Assembly (NCBI GenBank): GCA_928721915.1
Contig: CAKMVZ010000005.1
Coordinates: 1-64,000 of the forward strand
Length of the DNA: 64,000 nucleotides
Direction: 5' to 3'
Source: an uncultured Clostridia bacterium
GTDB taxonomy: Bacteria > Bacillota > Clostridia > TANB77 > CAG-508
Shown: in pieces, positions 50,862 through 60,599 of the stretch
Layout: each line of letters starts with the position of its first letter
Numbering within the stretch: position 1 is the first letter of the stretch
Notes under the pieces: model-generated
The model's input: only the letters and a program-made list of their open reading frames with translations
The model's database searches: none
What the model was told of the DNA's origin: nothing
Program-made: the position numbers and the translations under genes

Positions 50862-53431
50862 ATGAAAAAACTTTTTGATATTTATGGCATGACTTGTTCT
50901 AGTTGCTCAAGCCATGTTGACAAAGCAGTTAGAAGTTTAAAACGGAATAAAAAAAGTAAATGTAAATTTACTTTCAAATAATATGACTGTTGAATTTGAT
51001 GAAAATATTTTAAGTGTTGAAGAAATAATGAAAACAATTGAAAATATTGGGTATGGTGCTAGTTTACATGAAAACAAAACAAATAAGAAATCAAAAGAAA
51101 ATGTAAAAAATGAGCAAGTTTATGATGATATAAAAAATATGAAACATAGATTAATTATATCAATAATTTTTTGGATACCTCTTATGTATGTAGCAATGTT
51201 TCATATGTTTAAAGATTGGTTTGGAATTCCTATTCCAAGTTTTATAGAAAATACTTTTCATGGAACTAAAAATTCTTTAATATTTGCTTTTACTCAGTTT
51301 TTATTGTTATTGCCAATTATGTATGTAAATAGAAATTATTATATAAGTGGTTTTAAAAAATTATTTAAGAAAATGCCAAATATGGATTCTCTTATTGCAA
51401 TAGGTTCAGGTGCAGCATTTATATATGGAATTATTGCAATTTATATGATTGGTTATGGACTAGGACATAATAATATAGATTTAGTAGAAAAATATTCTCA
51501 AGATATTTATTTTGAATCAGCTGGAACTATACTTACTTTAATAACAGTTGGGAAATATTTAGAGGCAAAATCGAAAGGAAAAACTTCTGATGCAATTAGC
51601 AAATTAATTAATTTAGCCCCTAAAACAGTTACTGTTCTAAGAAATGAAAAAGAAGTTAAAATTGATATAGAAGAAGTTGTAAAAGGAGATATAGTTCTAG
51701 TTAAACCTGGAGAAAAAGTAGGTGTAGATGGAATTGTTATAGAAGGCGAAGGTTATATTGATGAATCAAGTATTACGGGTGAATCAATTCCTGTTTATAA
51801 AAAGAATAATGATAATTTAATTTCTGGAACTATAAATAAAAACGGATATATAAAAATGAAAGCTTCAAAAGTTGGAGATGATACAACTTTATCTCAAATT
51901 ATAAAATTAGTTGAAGAAGCAAGTAATTCTAAAGCTCCAATTTCGAAAATTGCAGATAAGGTAAGTAGTATATTTGTTCCAGTAGTTATTTTTATTGCAG
52001 TTTTAGCTTTTTTAATATGGATAATTGCAGGATATAGTTTTGAATTTGCTTTAAGTATTGGAATTGCAGTTTTAGTTATATCTTGTCCTTGTGCTTTAGG
52101 TTTAGCTACACCAGTTGCAATAATGGTAGGAACTGGAAAAGGTGCTGAAAATGGAATTTTATTTAAATCAGCAGAAAGTTTAGAAACTTTGCACTTAGTA
52201 GATACTGTTGTTTTTGATAAAACAGGAACTATAACTAAAGGAAATATAAGTGTTACAGATATATATTCTTTAATTGATGAAAAAGAATTATTAAAAATAG
52301 CAGGAAGTATTGAAAAATCTTCAGAACATCCTTTAGGAGAAGCAATTGTAAAAAAAGCAAAAGAAGAAAATATTAAACTAGAAGATTCTAAAGAATTTGA
52401 AAGCATCTCAGGAAGAGGAGTAAAAGGAAAAATAAATAATAAAACATATTTTGCAGGCAATTTAAACTTTATGAAAGAAAATAATATTGAAGTAAAAGGC
52501 GTTATAGAAAAAGCAGAAGAATTTTTAAATAATGGAAAAACAGTTTTATACTTTGCAGAAGAAGAAAGAATAATTGGAATAATTGCTGTTTCAGATATTA
52601 TTAAAGAAACAAGTTTAAAGGCAGTTCAAGAATTAAAAAAGAAAAATATAGAAGTTATAATGATAACAGGTGATAATCATTTAGTTGCAAAAAGTATTGG
52701 AAAACAAGTTGGAATAGATAGAATTATTTCAGAAGTATTACCTCAAGATAAAGAAAAAGAAATTGCTAAACTTCAAAGTAAAGGAAGAAAAGTAGTATTT
52801 GTTGGAGATGGAATTAATGATAGCCCAGCACTAGCAAGAAGTGATGTGGGATTTGGAATAGGTTCAGGAACTGATATTGCAATAGAATCAGCAGATTGTA
52901 TTATTATGAAAGATAATTTGTTAGATGTTGTAACTGCAATTCAATTAAGTAAATCTGTTATAAGAAATATAAAAATGAATTTATTTTGGGCATTTTTCTA
53001 TAATACAATAGGAATTCCAATTGCTGCTGGAGTTTTATATCCTGCTTTTGGAATTACTTTGAACCCTATGATAGGAGCTGCTTGTATGAGTTTAAGTTCT
53101 GTATGTGTTGTAATAAATGCTTTAAGATTAAGAGGCTTTAAACCACATTTTCAAAATAAATGTAATTTAAGTGAAAATTGCAATATTAATTTTAAAGAAA
53201 ATAAGGAGGAATTTAATAAAATGGAAAAAACTATTAAAATTGAAGGAATGATGTGTAATCATTGCAAAATGGCTGTTACAAAAGCTTTAGAAAATATTCG
53301 GAGGAGTAGAAGAAGTTAATGTTAGCTTAGAAGAAAAACAAGCAAAAATTATATCTAAAGAAGAAATTTCAAATGAAAAGATTGAAGAAGTAATAAAAGA
53401 AGCTGGTTATGAAGTAACTGAAATTAAGTAA
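50862..53431 (+). CDS. copA: Copper-transporting P1B ATPase with N- and C-terminal HMA domains, joined across two +1 shifts
   Basis: 855 aa after joining. N-terminal HMA: YGMTCSSCSSHV; CGG 50943 interrupts it and C-skipping restores SLKGIKKVNVNL (Gly28). Core: TGES (actuator), SCPCALGLATP (CPC metal site), DKTGTIT (phosphorylated Asp), HPLGEA, GDGINDSPAL. After the last helices an internal SD (AAGGAGG 53203-53209) and ATG 53221 open a second HMA domain, GMMCNHCKMAV, in frame; CGG 53299 there restores ENIGGVEEVNVSL (Gly813). The C-terminal domain may also be made alone, as a CopZ chaperone. Confidence 0.93.
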
Positions 53432-53448
53432 ACTTTTTGGAGAATAAA

Positions 53449-54265
53449 ATGGAAAGATATAAGGAAATTGAAAGAAGTATAATTACAACATTTAGAAAAG
53501 AAATTTGGAGGGCATTTGTAAAAGGTGTAAAAGAATACAAAATGATAAGTCCAGGCGATAAGATTGCAGTTTGTATTTCAGGTGGAAAAGATTCTAATCT
53601 TATGGCAAAGTGTTTTCAAGAAATAAAACTTCATGGGGACATGAATTTTGAATTAGTTTTTTTATGTATGGATCCACGGATATAGTAAAGAAAATAGGCA
53701 AAAAATAATAAAAAATAGTGAAATTTTAAATATTCCACTTACAATATTTAAAACAGACATTTTTGAAAGAGTAGATAAAATAGATGATCATCCTTGTTAT
53801 TTATGTGCTAGAATGAGAAGAGGTCATTTATATGAAAAAGCACAAGAATTAGGTTGTAATAAAATAGCTTTAGGGCATCATTTTGATGATGTTATTGAAA
53901 CGATATTAATGGGAATGTTTTATGGAGCTCAAATTCAAACAATGATGCCAAGAGTAAAGAGTACATCACATCCAGGAATGGAACTTATAAGACCAATGTA
54001 TTATGTAAAAGAAAAAGATATAATTTCATGGGAGAGAAAAAATAATCTAGAATTTATAAAATGTGCATGTAAAGTTACAGAAAAAAATAATACAGAAGTT
54101 TTAGAATCAAAAAGAGAGGAAATGAAAGAATTAATTAAAAATTTAAAGAAAAAATATGATAATATAGATTATAATATTTTTAGAAGTGTTGAGGATGTAA
54201 ATTTAAGTACAATTATTTCTTATTATAAAGGAAATGAAAAACATCATTTTTTAGATGAATTTTAA
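53449..54265 (+). CDS. TtcA-like tRNA 2-thiolation PP-loop protein, joined across a +1 shift at CGG 53677
   Basis: 271 aa after joining. ATG 53449 is 6 bases after GGAG. PP-loop CISGGKDSNLMAK adenylates the target base; CYLCARMRRG carries the CxxC used for an iron-sulphur cluster; GHHFDDVIETILM is conserved. Skipping C at CGG 53677 restores CMDPGYSKENRQ (Gly77). Members thiolate cytidine 32 of tRNA (TtcA) or related positions; the precise target here is not certain. Confidence 0.9.
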
Positions 54266-54329
54266 AAAAGTAATATTTATTAGTTTACAATTATTAAAAA
54301 AAATGATATAAATAAATTAGTAATTTACT

Positions 54330-54366
54330 AGGTTTATAGGTAAAACCTTTAAATAAAAACCTAAAT
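54330..54366 (+). promoter_or_regulatory. Pseudoknot-like leader, copy C
   Basis: AGGTTTATAGGTAAAACCT, then TTAAATAAAAACCTAAA. Stem 1 AGG/CCT, stem 2 TAGGT/ACCTA, A-rich connector. Ends 15 bases before ATG 54382. Confidence 0.65.
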
Positions 54367-54381
54367 ATATTATAAAAAGGA

Positions 54382-55722
54382 ATGAATTTTAAATTACAAA
54401 TGGGAAGAATAATATTATTAATAATATTAATTTTAGTAAACGCTTATTTTGCGGCGGCAGAGATAGCTTTTATCTCATTAAATGATGCAAAAATTGATTT
54501 AATGTCAAAAGAAGGAAATAAAAAAGCTAAAAAAATTAAAAAAATGTTGGAAAATCCAAGTACTTTTTTAGCTACAATTCAAATAGGGATAACATTAGCA
54601 GGTTTTCTATCTAGTGCGTTTGCAGCAGAAACTTTTGCTTCGGAATTATCACCTGTTTTATATGATTGGATTCCAGCCTTAAGCTTAGAAACTTGGCATA
54701 ATATATCAATAATTTTAATTACAATAATCCTTTCATATTTTACATTAATTTTTGGAGAATTAGTTCCAAAAAGACTAGCAATGAAATATTATGAAAAGAT
54801 TGCATTTGCAACTATTGGAGTTATTAGATTTATTTCAATTATAACTGCTCCTTTTGTTAAATTTTTAACTTTTTCTACAAATGTTGTATCAAAATTGTTT
54901 GGAGTTTCTAGTAGTGAAGAAGAAACTGTAACTGAAGAAGAAATTAGAATGATGATTGATGCAGGAGAAGAAAAAGGAACTATAAATAAACAAGAAAGCG
55001 AAATGATAAATAATGTTTTTGAATTTAATGATAAAGTAGTTTCAGAGATTATGACTCCTAGAAATGATGTTTATGCAATAGATATGAATTTATCAGTTTC
55101 AAAAGTTATAGATATGCTTTCAGATGACAAAGAGTTTAGATATAGCAGGCTTCCTGTATATGATGAAAATATAGATGAAATAAAAGGTATAGTTTATATT
55201 AAAGATATTTTGTTATCTGATAAAAATAGAAATATTAAAATTAAAAATTTTGTAAAAGAAGCAATTTATGTTCCAGAAACAATGACAGTTAATAAATTAT
55301 TTGAAGCTTTAAGAAAAAATAGAAAACAAATAGCAGTTGTTGTTGACGAATATGGTGGAACAGCAGGAATTGTTACAATGGAAGATGTATTAGAAGAAAT
55401 TGTTGGCGAGATTTATGATGAATATGATGTAGTTGAAAAACCTTATGAACAAATTGATAGTAATACATATATTTTAAATGGTGGAATGTCTATTTCAGAA
55501 GTTGAAAAGGTTTTAAATATTGATATTCCAGATGGTGATTATGATACAATTTCTGGATATTTAATAGAAGAACTTGGAAGAATTCCAGGTGAAAAAGAAA
55601 AACCTGAAATTGAAACTAAAAAAGCAATTTATAAAGTTGAAAAAGTTGAGGACAGAAGAATTATAAAAATTAAAGCTTGTAAGATTGAAGAAGTAAATGA
55701 TGAAGAAGAAACGGATAAATAA
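54382..55722 (+). CDS. CNNM/HlyC-CorC family membrane protein
   Basis: 446 aa. DUF21/CNNM membrane domain (helices about 8-28, 60-80, 100-125, 135-155) with SLNDAKIDLM and FGELVPKRLAMKYYE, paired CBS domains (EIMTPRNDVYAID, SRLPVYDENIDEIKGIVYIKD) and a CorC/HlyC C-terminal domain (VVDEYGGTAGIVTMEDVLEEIVGEI). Proposed divalent-cation efflux. ATG 54400 is an alternative start; its context TTACAAATGGGA resembles the secA start. Confidence 0.92.
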   Translation: MNFKLQMGRIILLIILILVNAYFAAAEIAFISLNDAKIDLMSKEGNKKAKKIKKMLENPSTFLATIQIGITLAGFLSSAFAAETFASELSPVLYDWIPALSLETWHNISIILITIILSYFTLIFGELVPKRLAMKYYEKIAFATIGVIRFISIITAPFVKFLTFSTNVVSKLFGVSSSEEETVTEEEIRMMIDAGEEKGTINKQESEMINNVFEFNDKVVSEIMTPRNDVYAIDMNLSVSKVIDMLSDDKEFRYSRLPVYDENIDEIKGIVYIKDILLSDKNRNIKIKNFVKEAIYVPETMTVNKLFEALRKNRKQIAVVVDEYGGTAGIVTMEDVLEEIVGEIYDEYDVVEKPYEQIDSNTYILNGGMSISEVEKVLNIDIPDGDYDTISGYLIEELGRIPGEKEKPEIETKKAIYKVEKVEDRRIIKIKACKIEEVNDEEETDK

Positions 55723-55724
55723 AA

Positions 55725-56619
55725 ATGAATGAAATTTTAATGATAGTTAATCCAAAAGCTGGAAAAGCAAAGCCAAATAAATATGTTCCAAAGATTATTC
55801 AAAATTTTAATGATAAAGGCTATAAAATTGATGTTAAATATACAGAAATTAAGAATAATGCAACAAAAATAATTAAAGATTATAATAAAGATTATAAAAT
55901 TTTAATTGTGTATGGCGGAGATGGAACTTTAAATGAAGCAATACAAGGACTTTATGAAATTAATAAAAAGCCTTTAGTTGGATTTATTCCATTTGGAACT
56001 ACAAATGACTTTGCTAAAAGTTTAGGGGTATCACTTGAAAAATTAAATATTTCAGAAAAAATAAAAGAATATAAGTTACAAAAAGTAGATACAGGTTTAG
56101 TTCAAAATAATATTTTTAATTATGTTGTAAGTTTTGGTATGTTTTCAAAAACTTCATATGCTACAAGTAGAAAAATGAAAAATAAATTCGGAAGATTAGC
56201 TTATATTTTTAATGGTATAAAAGAAGTTTTTAAATATAAAACTTATGATTTGAAAATAGAAGCAGAAGAAAAAAGTTTAGAAGGAAATTTTATTTATGGA
56301 AGTATAAGTAATTCTAAGTTTATAGGTGGTTTTAATTTATTTAAGAATGAAAATATAAAATTAGATGATGGGGATTTTGAAGCAATTTTTGTTAAAACGC
56401 CTCGGAACTTCTATAGAAAAGTTTAATTTAATAAAAAAAGTCTTAACTGGAAATTTAAATGATAAAAATATTTATTATTTTAAAACATCAAAAATAAAAA
56501 TTTCTTCTAAACAGCCATTAGAAATCTCAATAGATGGAGAATACGGTGGAAGTAAAGAAATAATAGAAATTACAAATTTAAAGCAAAATATAGAATATAT
56601 ATTGCCTAAAAGGGGATAA
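55725..56619 (+). CDS. Diacylglycerol/lipid kinase, joined across a +1 shift at CGG 56403
   Basis: 297 aa after joining. MIVNPKAGKAKPNK, VYGGDGTLNEAI (the GGDGT nucleotide motif), GFIPFGTTNDFAKSL and DDGDFEAIFVK are DAGK_cat features. Skipping the C at CGG 56403 restores VKTPGTSIEKFN (Gly227) and adds the C-terminal beta sandwich (ISIDGEYGG). It phosphorylates diacylglycerol or a related lipid. It follows the CNNM gene after two bases. Confidence 0.92.
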
Positions 56620-56646
56620 TGAGAGCTTAATATAAAGGAGATTAAA

Positions 56647-57117
56647 ATGCAAATTTTTGGTTTTATTTTAATAATATTGTTTTTATTATTCTCTTTTTTT
56701 ATAGTTTGTTTACCTTTTATATTAGGAATTATAATATCTGCTATAATAATATATTTTGTAAGGAAAAAATATTTAGAAAAAGAAAATGAGATTAAAAAAA
56801 TAGTAATAACTATTAGTTTATGTATATCTTTATTATTAATTCCTTTATGGTATAATTTTATAAGTGCAAGACCGAATAAAGTTTATGTAAAAATGAAAGA
56901 AATTAGTGATAGTCAAAGTCTTATCGGATTAACAAAGGAGCAAGTTATAGAATTATTAGGAGAACCATATGGAGATAAAGATTTAGATACATATTATTAT
57001 GAAGCAGGAAAAATAACTAATTACATAACAGGAGGAACAAATGAATTTTATACTTTACAAATAGTTTTTGATGAGAATGAAAAAGTAATATTAACATCAA
57101 TGGAATTGGTAGTTTAA
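56647..57117 (+). CDS. Small membrane protein with a SmpA/OmlA-like tail
   Basis: 156 aa, SD AAAGGAG. Two membrane helices (residues 3-38 and 55-72), then a short outside domain with LIGLTKEQVIELLGEPYGDKD, the pattern seen in BamE/SmpA-like folds, ending in a TLQIVFDENEKV strand. Function unknown. Probably transcribed with the lipid kinase. Confidence 0.7.
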   Translation: MQIFGFILIILFLLFSFFIVCLPFILGIIISAIIIYFVRKKYLEKENEIKKIVITISLCISLLLIPLWYNFISARPNKVYVKMKEISDSQSLIGLTKEQVIELLGEPYGDKDLDTYYYEAGKITNYITGGTNEFYTLQIVFDENEKVILTSMELVV

Positions 57118-57478
57118 AAGAGTTTTATAATTATTTACTTTATTAACATGAAGTATTCTAATAATGTTAAATTAAACAAATTATAAGCAAATCAAATTTA
57201 TCAGGACAATTTACAAAAAATACTACACAAAATAAAAAAAGTATGATAAAATACTTATAATGTTGTTTGAAATTGGATAAATTTAACAATCGAATAATCT
57301 GTTTACATAAAAACAATACGAAATTTCTAATACAATTTTGTCACAATTCGTTGGGGAAATAACATCGGAACCCTGTATAAATGGTCAAAGGACAATAAAG
57401 AAATTTCACGAAATAGTTTATATGATAGAACAGCCGAAAGTGGCTTAAATACTAGAAAAAATAAAGGAGGAATTAACC
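57118..57478 (+). other. 361-bp gene-free region upstream of yebC
   Basis: The first 200 bases are AT-rich with a probable extended -10 (TGATAAAAT, ending 57252). Bases about 57300-57450 are noticeably less AT-rich, with short self-complementary pieces (GAAATTTC twice; AGCC-GAAAGT-GGCT) and no start codon, so a structured leader or small RNA is possible. The SD AAAGGAGG sits directly before yebC. Confidence 0.35.
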
Positions 57479-58198
57479 ATGTCAGGACATTCAAAATGGC
57501 ATAATATTGCTGCTAAAAAGGGAAAAGCTGATGCGGCAAGAGGTAAGATTTTTACTAAATTAGGAAGAGAATTATTAATTGCAGTAAAAGAAGGTGGACC
57601 AGACCCAGCAGGAAATTCAAAATTAAAAAATGTTATTGCAAAATGTAAAGCTGCTAATATGCCAAATGATACCATAAATAATGCAATAAAAAAAGCATCA
57701 TCAAGTAATGAAAATTATGAAGAACTTACATATGAAGGATATGGAACGGGTGGAGTTGCTGTAATTGTAAAAGCAAGTACAGACAATAAAAATAGAACTG
57801 CAGCAGATGTAAGACATGTTTTTGATAAAGCAGGAGGAAACTTAGGAACTAATGGTTGCGTATCATATATGTTTGAATCAAAAGGGGTTATCATAATTGA
57901 AAAAGAAAATTGTCCATTTGAAGAAGATGATCTTATGATGATAGCTTTAGAAGCAGGTGCTGAAGATTTTTCTTCAGAAGATGAAGTATATGAAATAAAA
58001 ACAGCTCCAAATGATTTTACAGCTGTTACTGAGGCTTTAACAGAAAAAGGTTTAAATTTCTTAGAGGCAGGAATCCAAATGATTCCAAGTTCATATATAA
58101 AATTAGATGAAACAGGTTCTCAAAAAATGCAAAGATTAATTGATAATTTAGAGGATTTGGATGATGTTTTGGAAGTTTATCATAATTGGGAAGAGTAA
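57479..58198 (+). CDS. yebC: YebC/PmpR family protein
   Basis: 239 aa, standard length. HSKWHNIAAKKGKADAARGK start, GRELLIAVKEGGPDP, NMPNDTINNAIKKA, YEGYGTGGVAVIV and the final EDLDDVLEVYHNWEE are diagnostic. YebC proteins were long called transcriptional regulators, and newer work links them to relief of ribosome stalling (for example at proline runs). That is notable next to widespread ribosomal recoding, but all bacteria carry the gene. Confidence 0.95.
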   Translation: MSGHSKWHNIAAKKGKADAARGKIFTKLGRELLIAVKEGGPDPAGNSKLKNVIAKCKAANMPNDTINNAIKKASSSNENYEELTYEGYGTGGVAVIVKASTDNKNRTAADVRHVFDKAGGNLGTNGCVSYMFESKGVIIIEKENCPFEEDDLMMIALEAGAEDFSSEDEVYEIKTAPNDFTAVTEALTEKGLNFLEAGIQMIPSSYIKLDETGSQKMQRLIDNLEDLDDVLEVYHNWEE

Positions 58199-58240
58199 TT
58201 TTTAAATAAAATTTATTAAAAAAATTTATTAACTATAAAA

Positions 58241-58278
58241 AATACAGTGCATGTTTTAAATTTATGCACTGTATTTTT
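58241..58278 (+). terminator. Terminator after yebC
   Basis: AATACAGTGCAT/ATGCACTGTATT arms, loop of about 11 bases, T run. Confidence 0.88.
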
Positions 58279-58450
58279 ATGAGTCTAAAAATAAAATTTA
58301 TTAAACATAATATATTTGGTTAAATAACATTTTTAAAATTTTTTAAGATAAGTATAAGTTTTATTTATAAAACTGACCACTTATCCTAATTACTTTTTTG
58401 AAATTATGTTGTATAATAAGTAAGTATTAAATTTAAATGGAGGAAAACAT

Positions 58451-59378
58451 ATGAAAATGGCATTTTTATTCCCAGGACAAGGTGCACAAACATTAGGAAT
58501 GGGAAAAGACTTATATGATAAATATGATAAAATAAAAAAATTATATGAAGATGTGAAAAATATAACAGGTATAGATGTCGCAAAACTTACTTTTGAATCA
58601 TCAGAAGAAGAGTTGTCTCAAACTAAAAATACTCAAATTGCAATTTTAACTATGAGTTTAGGAATTTTAAAAATTTTAGAAGAAAATGGAATAAAAGCAG
58701 ATATCGCAGCTGGCTTAAGCCTTGGTGAATATACAGCTTTAATGTATGCTAATTCGTTTTCTTTTGAGGATGGGGTAAAAATAGTTAAAAAAAGAGGAGA
58801 ATTAATGCAAGAATATGTTCCAGAAGGAAATTGGTTAATGGCTGCAATTCTTGGTTTAGATGATAATAAAGTAGAAGAAGTATGTAAATCTGTTAAATCT
58901 GGTTTTGTAACACCTGCTAATTATAATTGTGTTGGTCAAATTGTAGTTTCTGGAGATGAAAATGGAATTACAGAATTATCAGAAAAAGCAAAAGAAGCTG
59001 GAGCTAGAAAAGTAGCAATTTTAAAAACTGGTGGACCATTTCATACAGAAAAATTATCAGAAGCTTCAAAATTATTAAGAGAAGAATTAGAAAAGATTGA
59101 AATAAAAACACCAGAAGTTGAAGTTATTAAAAATATAGATTCAAAACCTTATACAAAAGATGATAATATAAAAGAAATTTTAGCAAAACATGTTATAAAT
59201 CCAGTAAGATTTGCAAAAAGTATTGAATATATGATAAATGAAGGTGTAGATACTTTTGTTGAAATTGGACCTCGGAAAAACTTTAACAGGTTTTGTAAAG
59301 AGAATTTCAAGAGATGTAAAATTAATTAATATAAATAGCGTAGAATCTTTAAGTAATGCTATTTTAGAATTAAAATAA
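58451..59378 (+). CDS. fabD: Malonyl-CoA:ACP transacylase, joined across a +1 shift at CGG 59273
   Basis: 308 aa after joining, standard length. FLFPGQGAQTLGMG, the nucleophile motif GLSLGEYTAL, GGPFHTEKL (catalytic His) and FVEIGP. Skipping C at CGG 59273 restores EIGPGKTLTGFVKRI (Gly275), the conserved FabD C-terminus. It loads malonyl groups on ACP to start chain extension. First gene of the fatty-acid operon; fabG follows 38 bases later. Confidence 0.95.
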
Positions 59379-59416
59379 ATTGGGAGCTTTTGTAATCCCA
59401 AAGAAAAGAGGAGTTT

Positions 59417-60151
59417 ATGGGAAAAGTTGTATTTGTAACTGGTGCTGCCAGAGGAATTGGAAAAGAAATTTGCTTAGTTATGGCAAAAGAAGGGTATGAT
59501 ATTTCATTAAATTATAGAACAAAAACAGATGAAGTTGATGAAATAAAAAAAGAAATTGAAAGTTATGGAGTAAAATGTGCAATTGTTCAAGGAGATGTTG
59601 GAAGCTTTGATGAATGTGCAAAAATGGTTAATGAAACTGTAGAACAATTAGGTTCAATTGATGTTTTAGTTAATAATGCAGGAATAACTAGAGATGGACT
59701 ACTTATGAGAATGAATAGTGAAGATTTTACAAAGGTTATAGACGTAAATCTTGTTGGAACATTTAATGTTACAAGAAATGTTATTCCATTAATGATAAAA
59801 CAAAGATCAGGAAGAATTATAAATATTGCTTCTGTAGTTGGAATTGCAGGAAATGCAGGACAAACAAATTATGCAGCTTCAAAAGCAGGAATTATAGGAT
59901 TTACAAAAAGTTTAGCAAAAGAAGTTGCAAGTAGAAATATATTGATAAATGCAATAGCACCTGGTTTTATAGCAACAGATATGACAAAATCTTTATCAGA
60001 TGATGTAAAAGCAAATATTAATGCTCAAATTCCATTAAAAAGAATGGGAAGCGCAAATGATATAGCAAGAGTAGTAAAATTTTTAGCATCAGATGATAGT
60101 AGTTATATTACAGGTCAGGTTATACATGTAGATGGAGGCATGCTTATGTAG
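59417..60151 (+). CDS. fabG: 3-oxoacyl-ACP reductase
   Basis: 244 aa SDR enzyme. TGAARGIGKE (NADPH binding), NNAGITRDGLLMRM, and the catalytic Ser/Tyr/Lys in IASVVGIAG and YAASKAG; ends GQVIHVDGGMLM. Reduces 3-ketoacyl-ACP. It reads conventionally, with no in-frame CGG. SD AGAGGAG. Confidence 0.96.
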   Translation: MGKVVFVTGAARGIGKEICLVMAKEGYDISLNYRTKTDEVDEIKKEIESYGVKCAIVQGDVGSFDECAKMVNETVEQLGSIDVLVNNAGITRDGLLMRMNSEDFTKVIDVNLVGTFNVTRNVIPLMIKQRSGRIINIASVVGIAGNAGQTNYAASKAGIIGFTKSLAKEVASRNILINAIAPGFIATDMTKSLSDDVKANINAQIPLKRMGSANDIARVVKFLASDDSSYITGQVIHVDGGMLM

Positions 60152-60599
60152 GGTCGAACGAGAAGCAGCGTCTCGCACATTTTTGCTCCCGCGGAACCCA
60201 GTCAACGTACAGAAAGTACGCCTCCTGGGTATCCTTAGTCGCAAAAATGCACGATACACTACTTCTCGTCCGACCAATGAGTGAGTACAATATTTATTTG
60301 GTTTGGTCGAAATCTAGTCAACGTGAAAAAAGCACGCCTCATGGGTATCCTCTGTCATGAAAATGCATATCTTACTACTTCTCGTCACAGCAGGAAGTAA
60401 GTGCAATATTTATTTTTGTTTGGTCGAAGTACGCCTCATCAATTCTTTCGTCACAAAAACGCGCGCCTCACCATTTCTCGTCCGACCAATAAGTGAGTAC
60501 AATGTTTATTTTTGTTTGATCGAAGTACGCCTCATCATTTCTCGTTCGACCAATGAGTGTAGTGCAATATTGTAATATATTTTTAGAAAGGAATTTAAA
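60152..60599. repeat. GC-richer hairpin-repeat region between fabG and fabF
   Basis: This 448-bp gene-free stretch is far less AT-rich than its surroundings. The first unit (60153-60275) is a long imperfect hairpin: GGTCGAACGAGAAG ... CTTCTCGTCCGACC, with inner CATTTTTGC/GCAAAAATG. Shorter derivatives follow at about 60305-60395, 60419-60490 and 60519-60556, each with GTCGAA, GTACGCCTCAT and CTCGTCCGACC-like pieces. Units are joined by GAGTGAGTACAATRTTTATTT spacers. The last 40 bases carry the fabF SD (GAAAGGA). Resembles an intergenic palindromic repeat family with stepwise internal deletions. Confidence 0.75.

Noticed and set aside
57325..57495. Open frame of about 57 codons upstream of and overlapping yebC
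   Set aside because: No start codon or SD, overlaps the yebC start in another frame, no recognisable protein.
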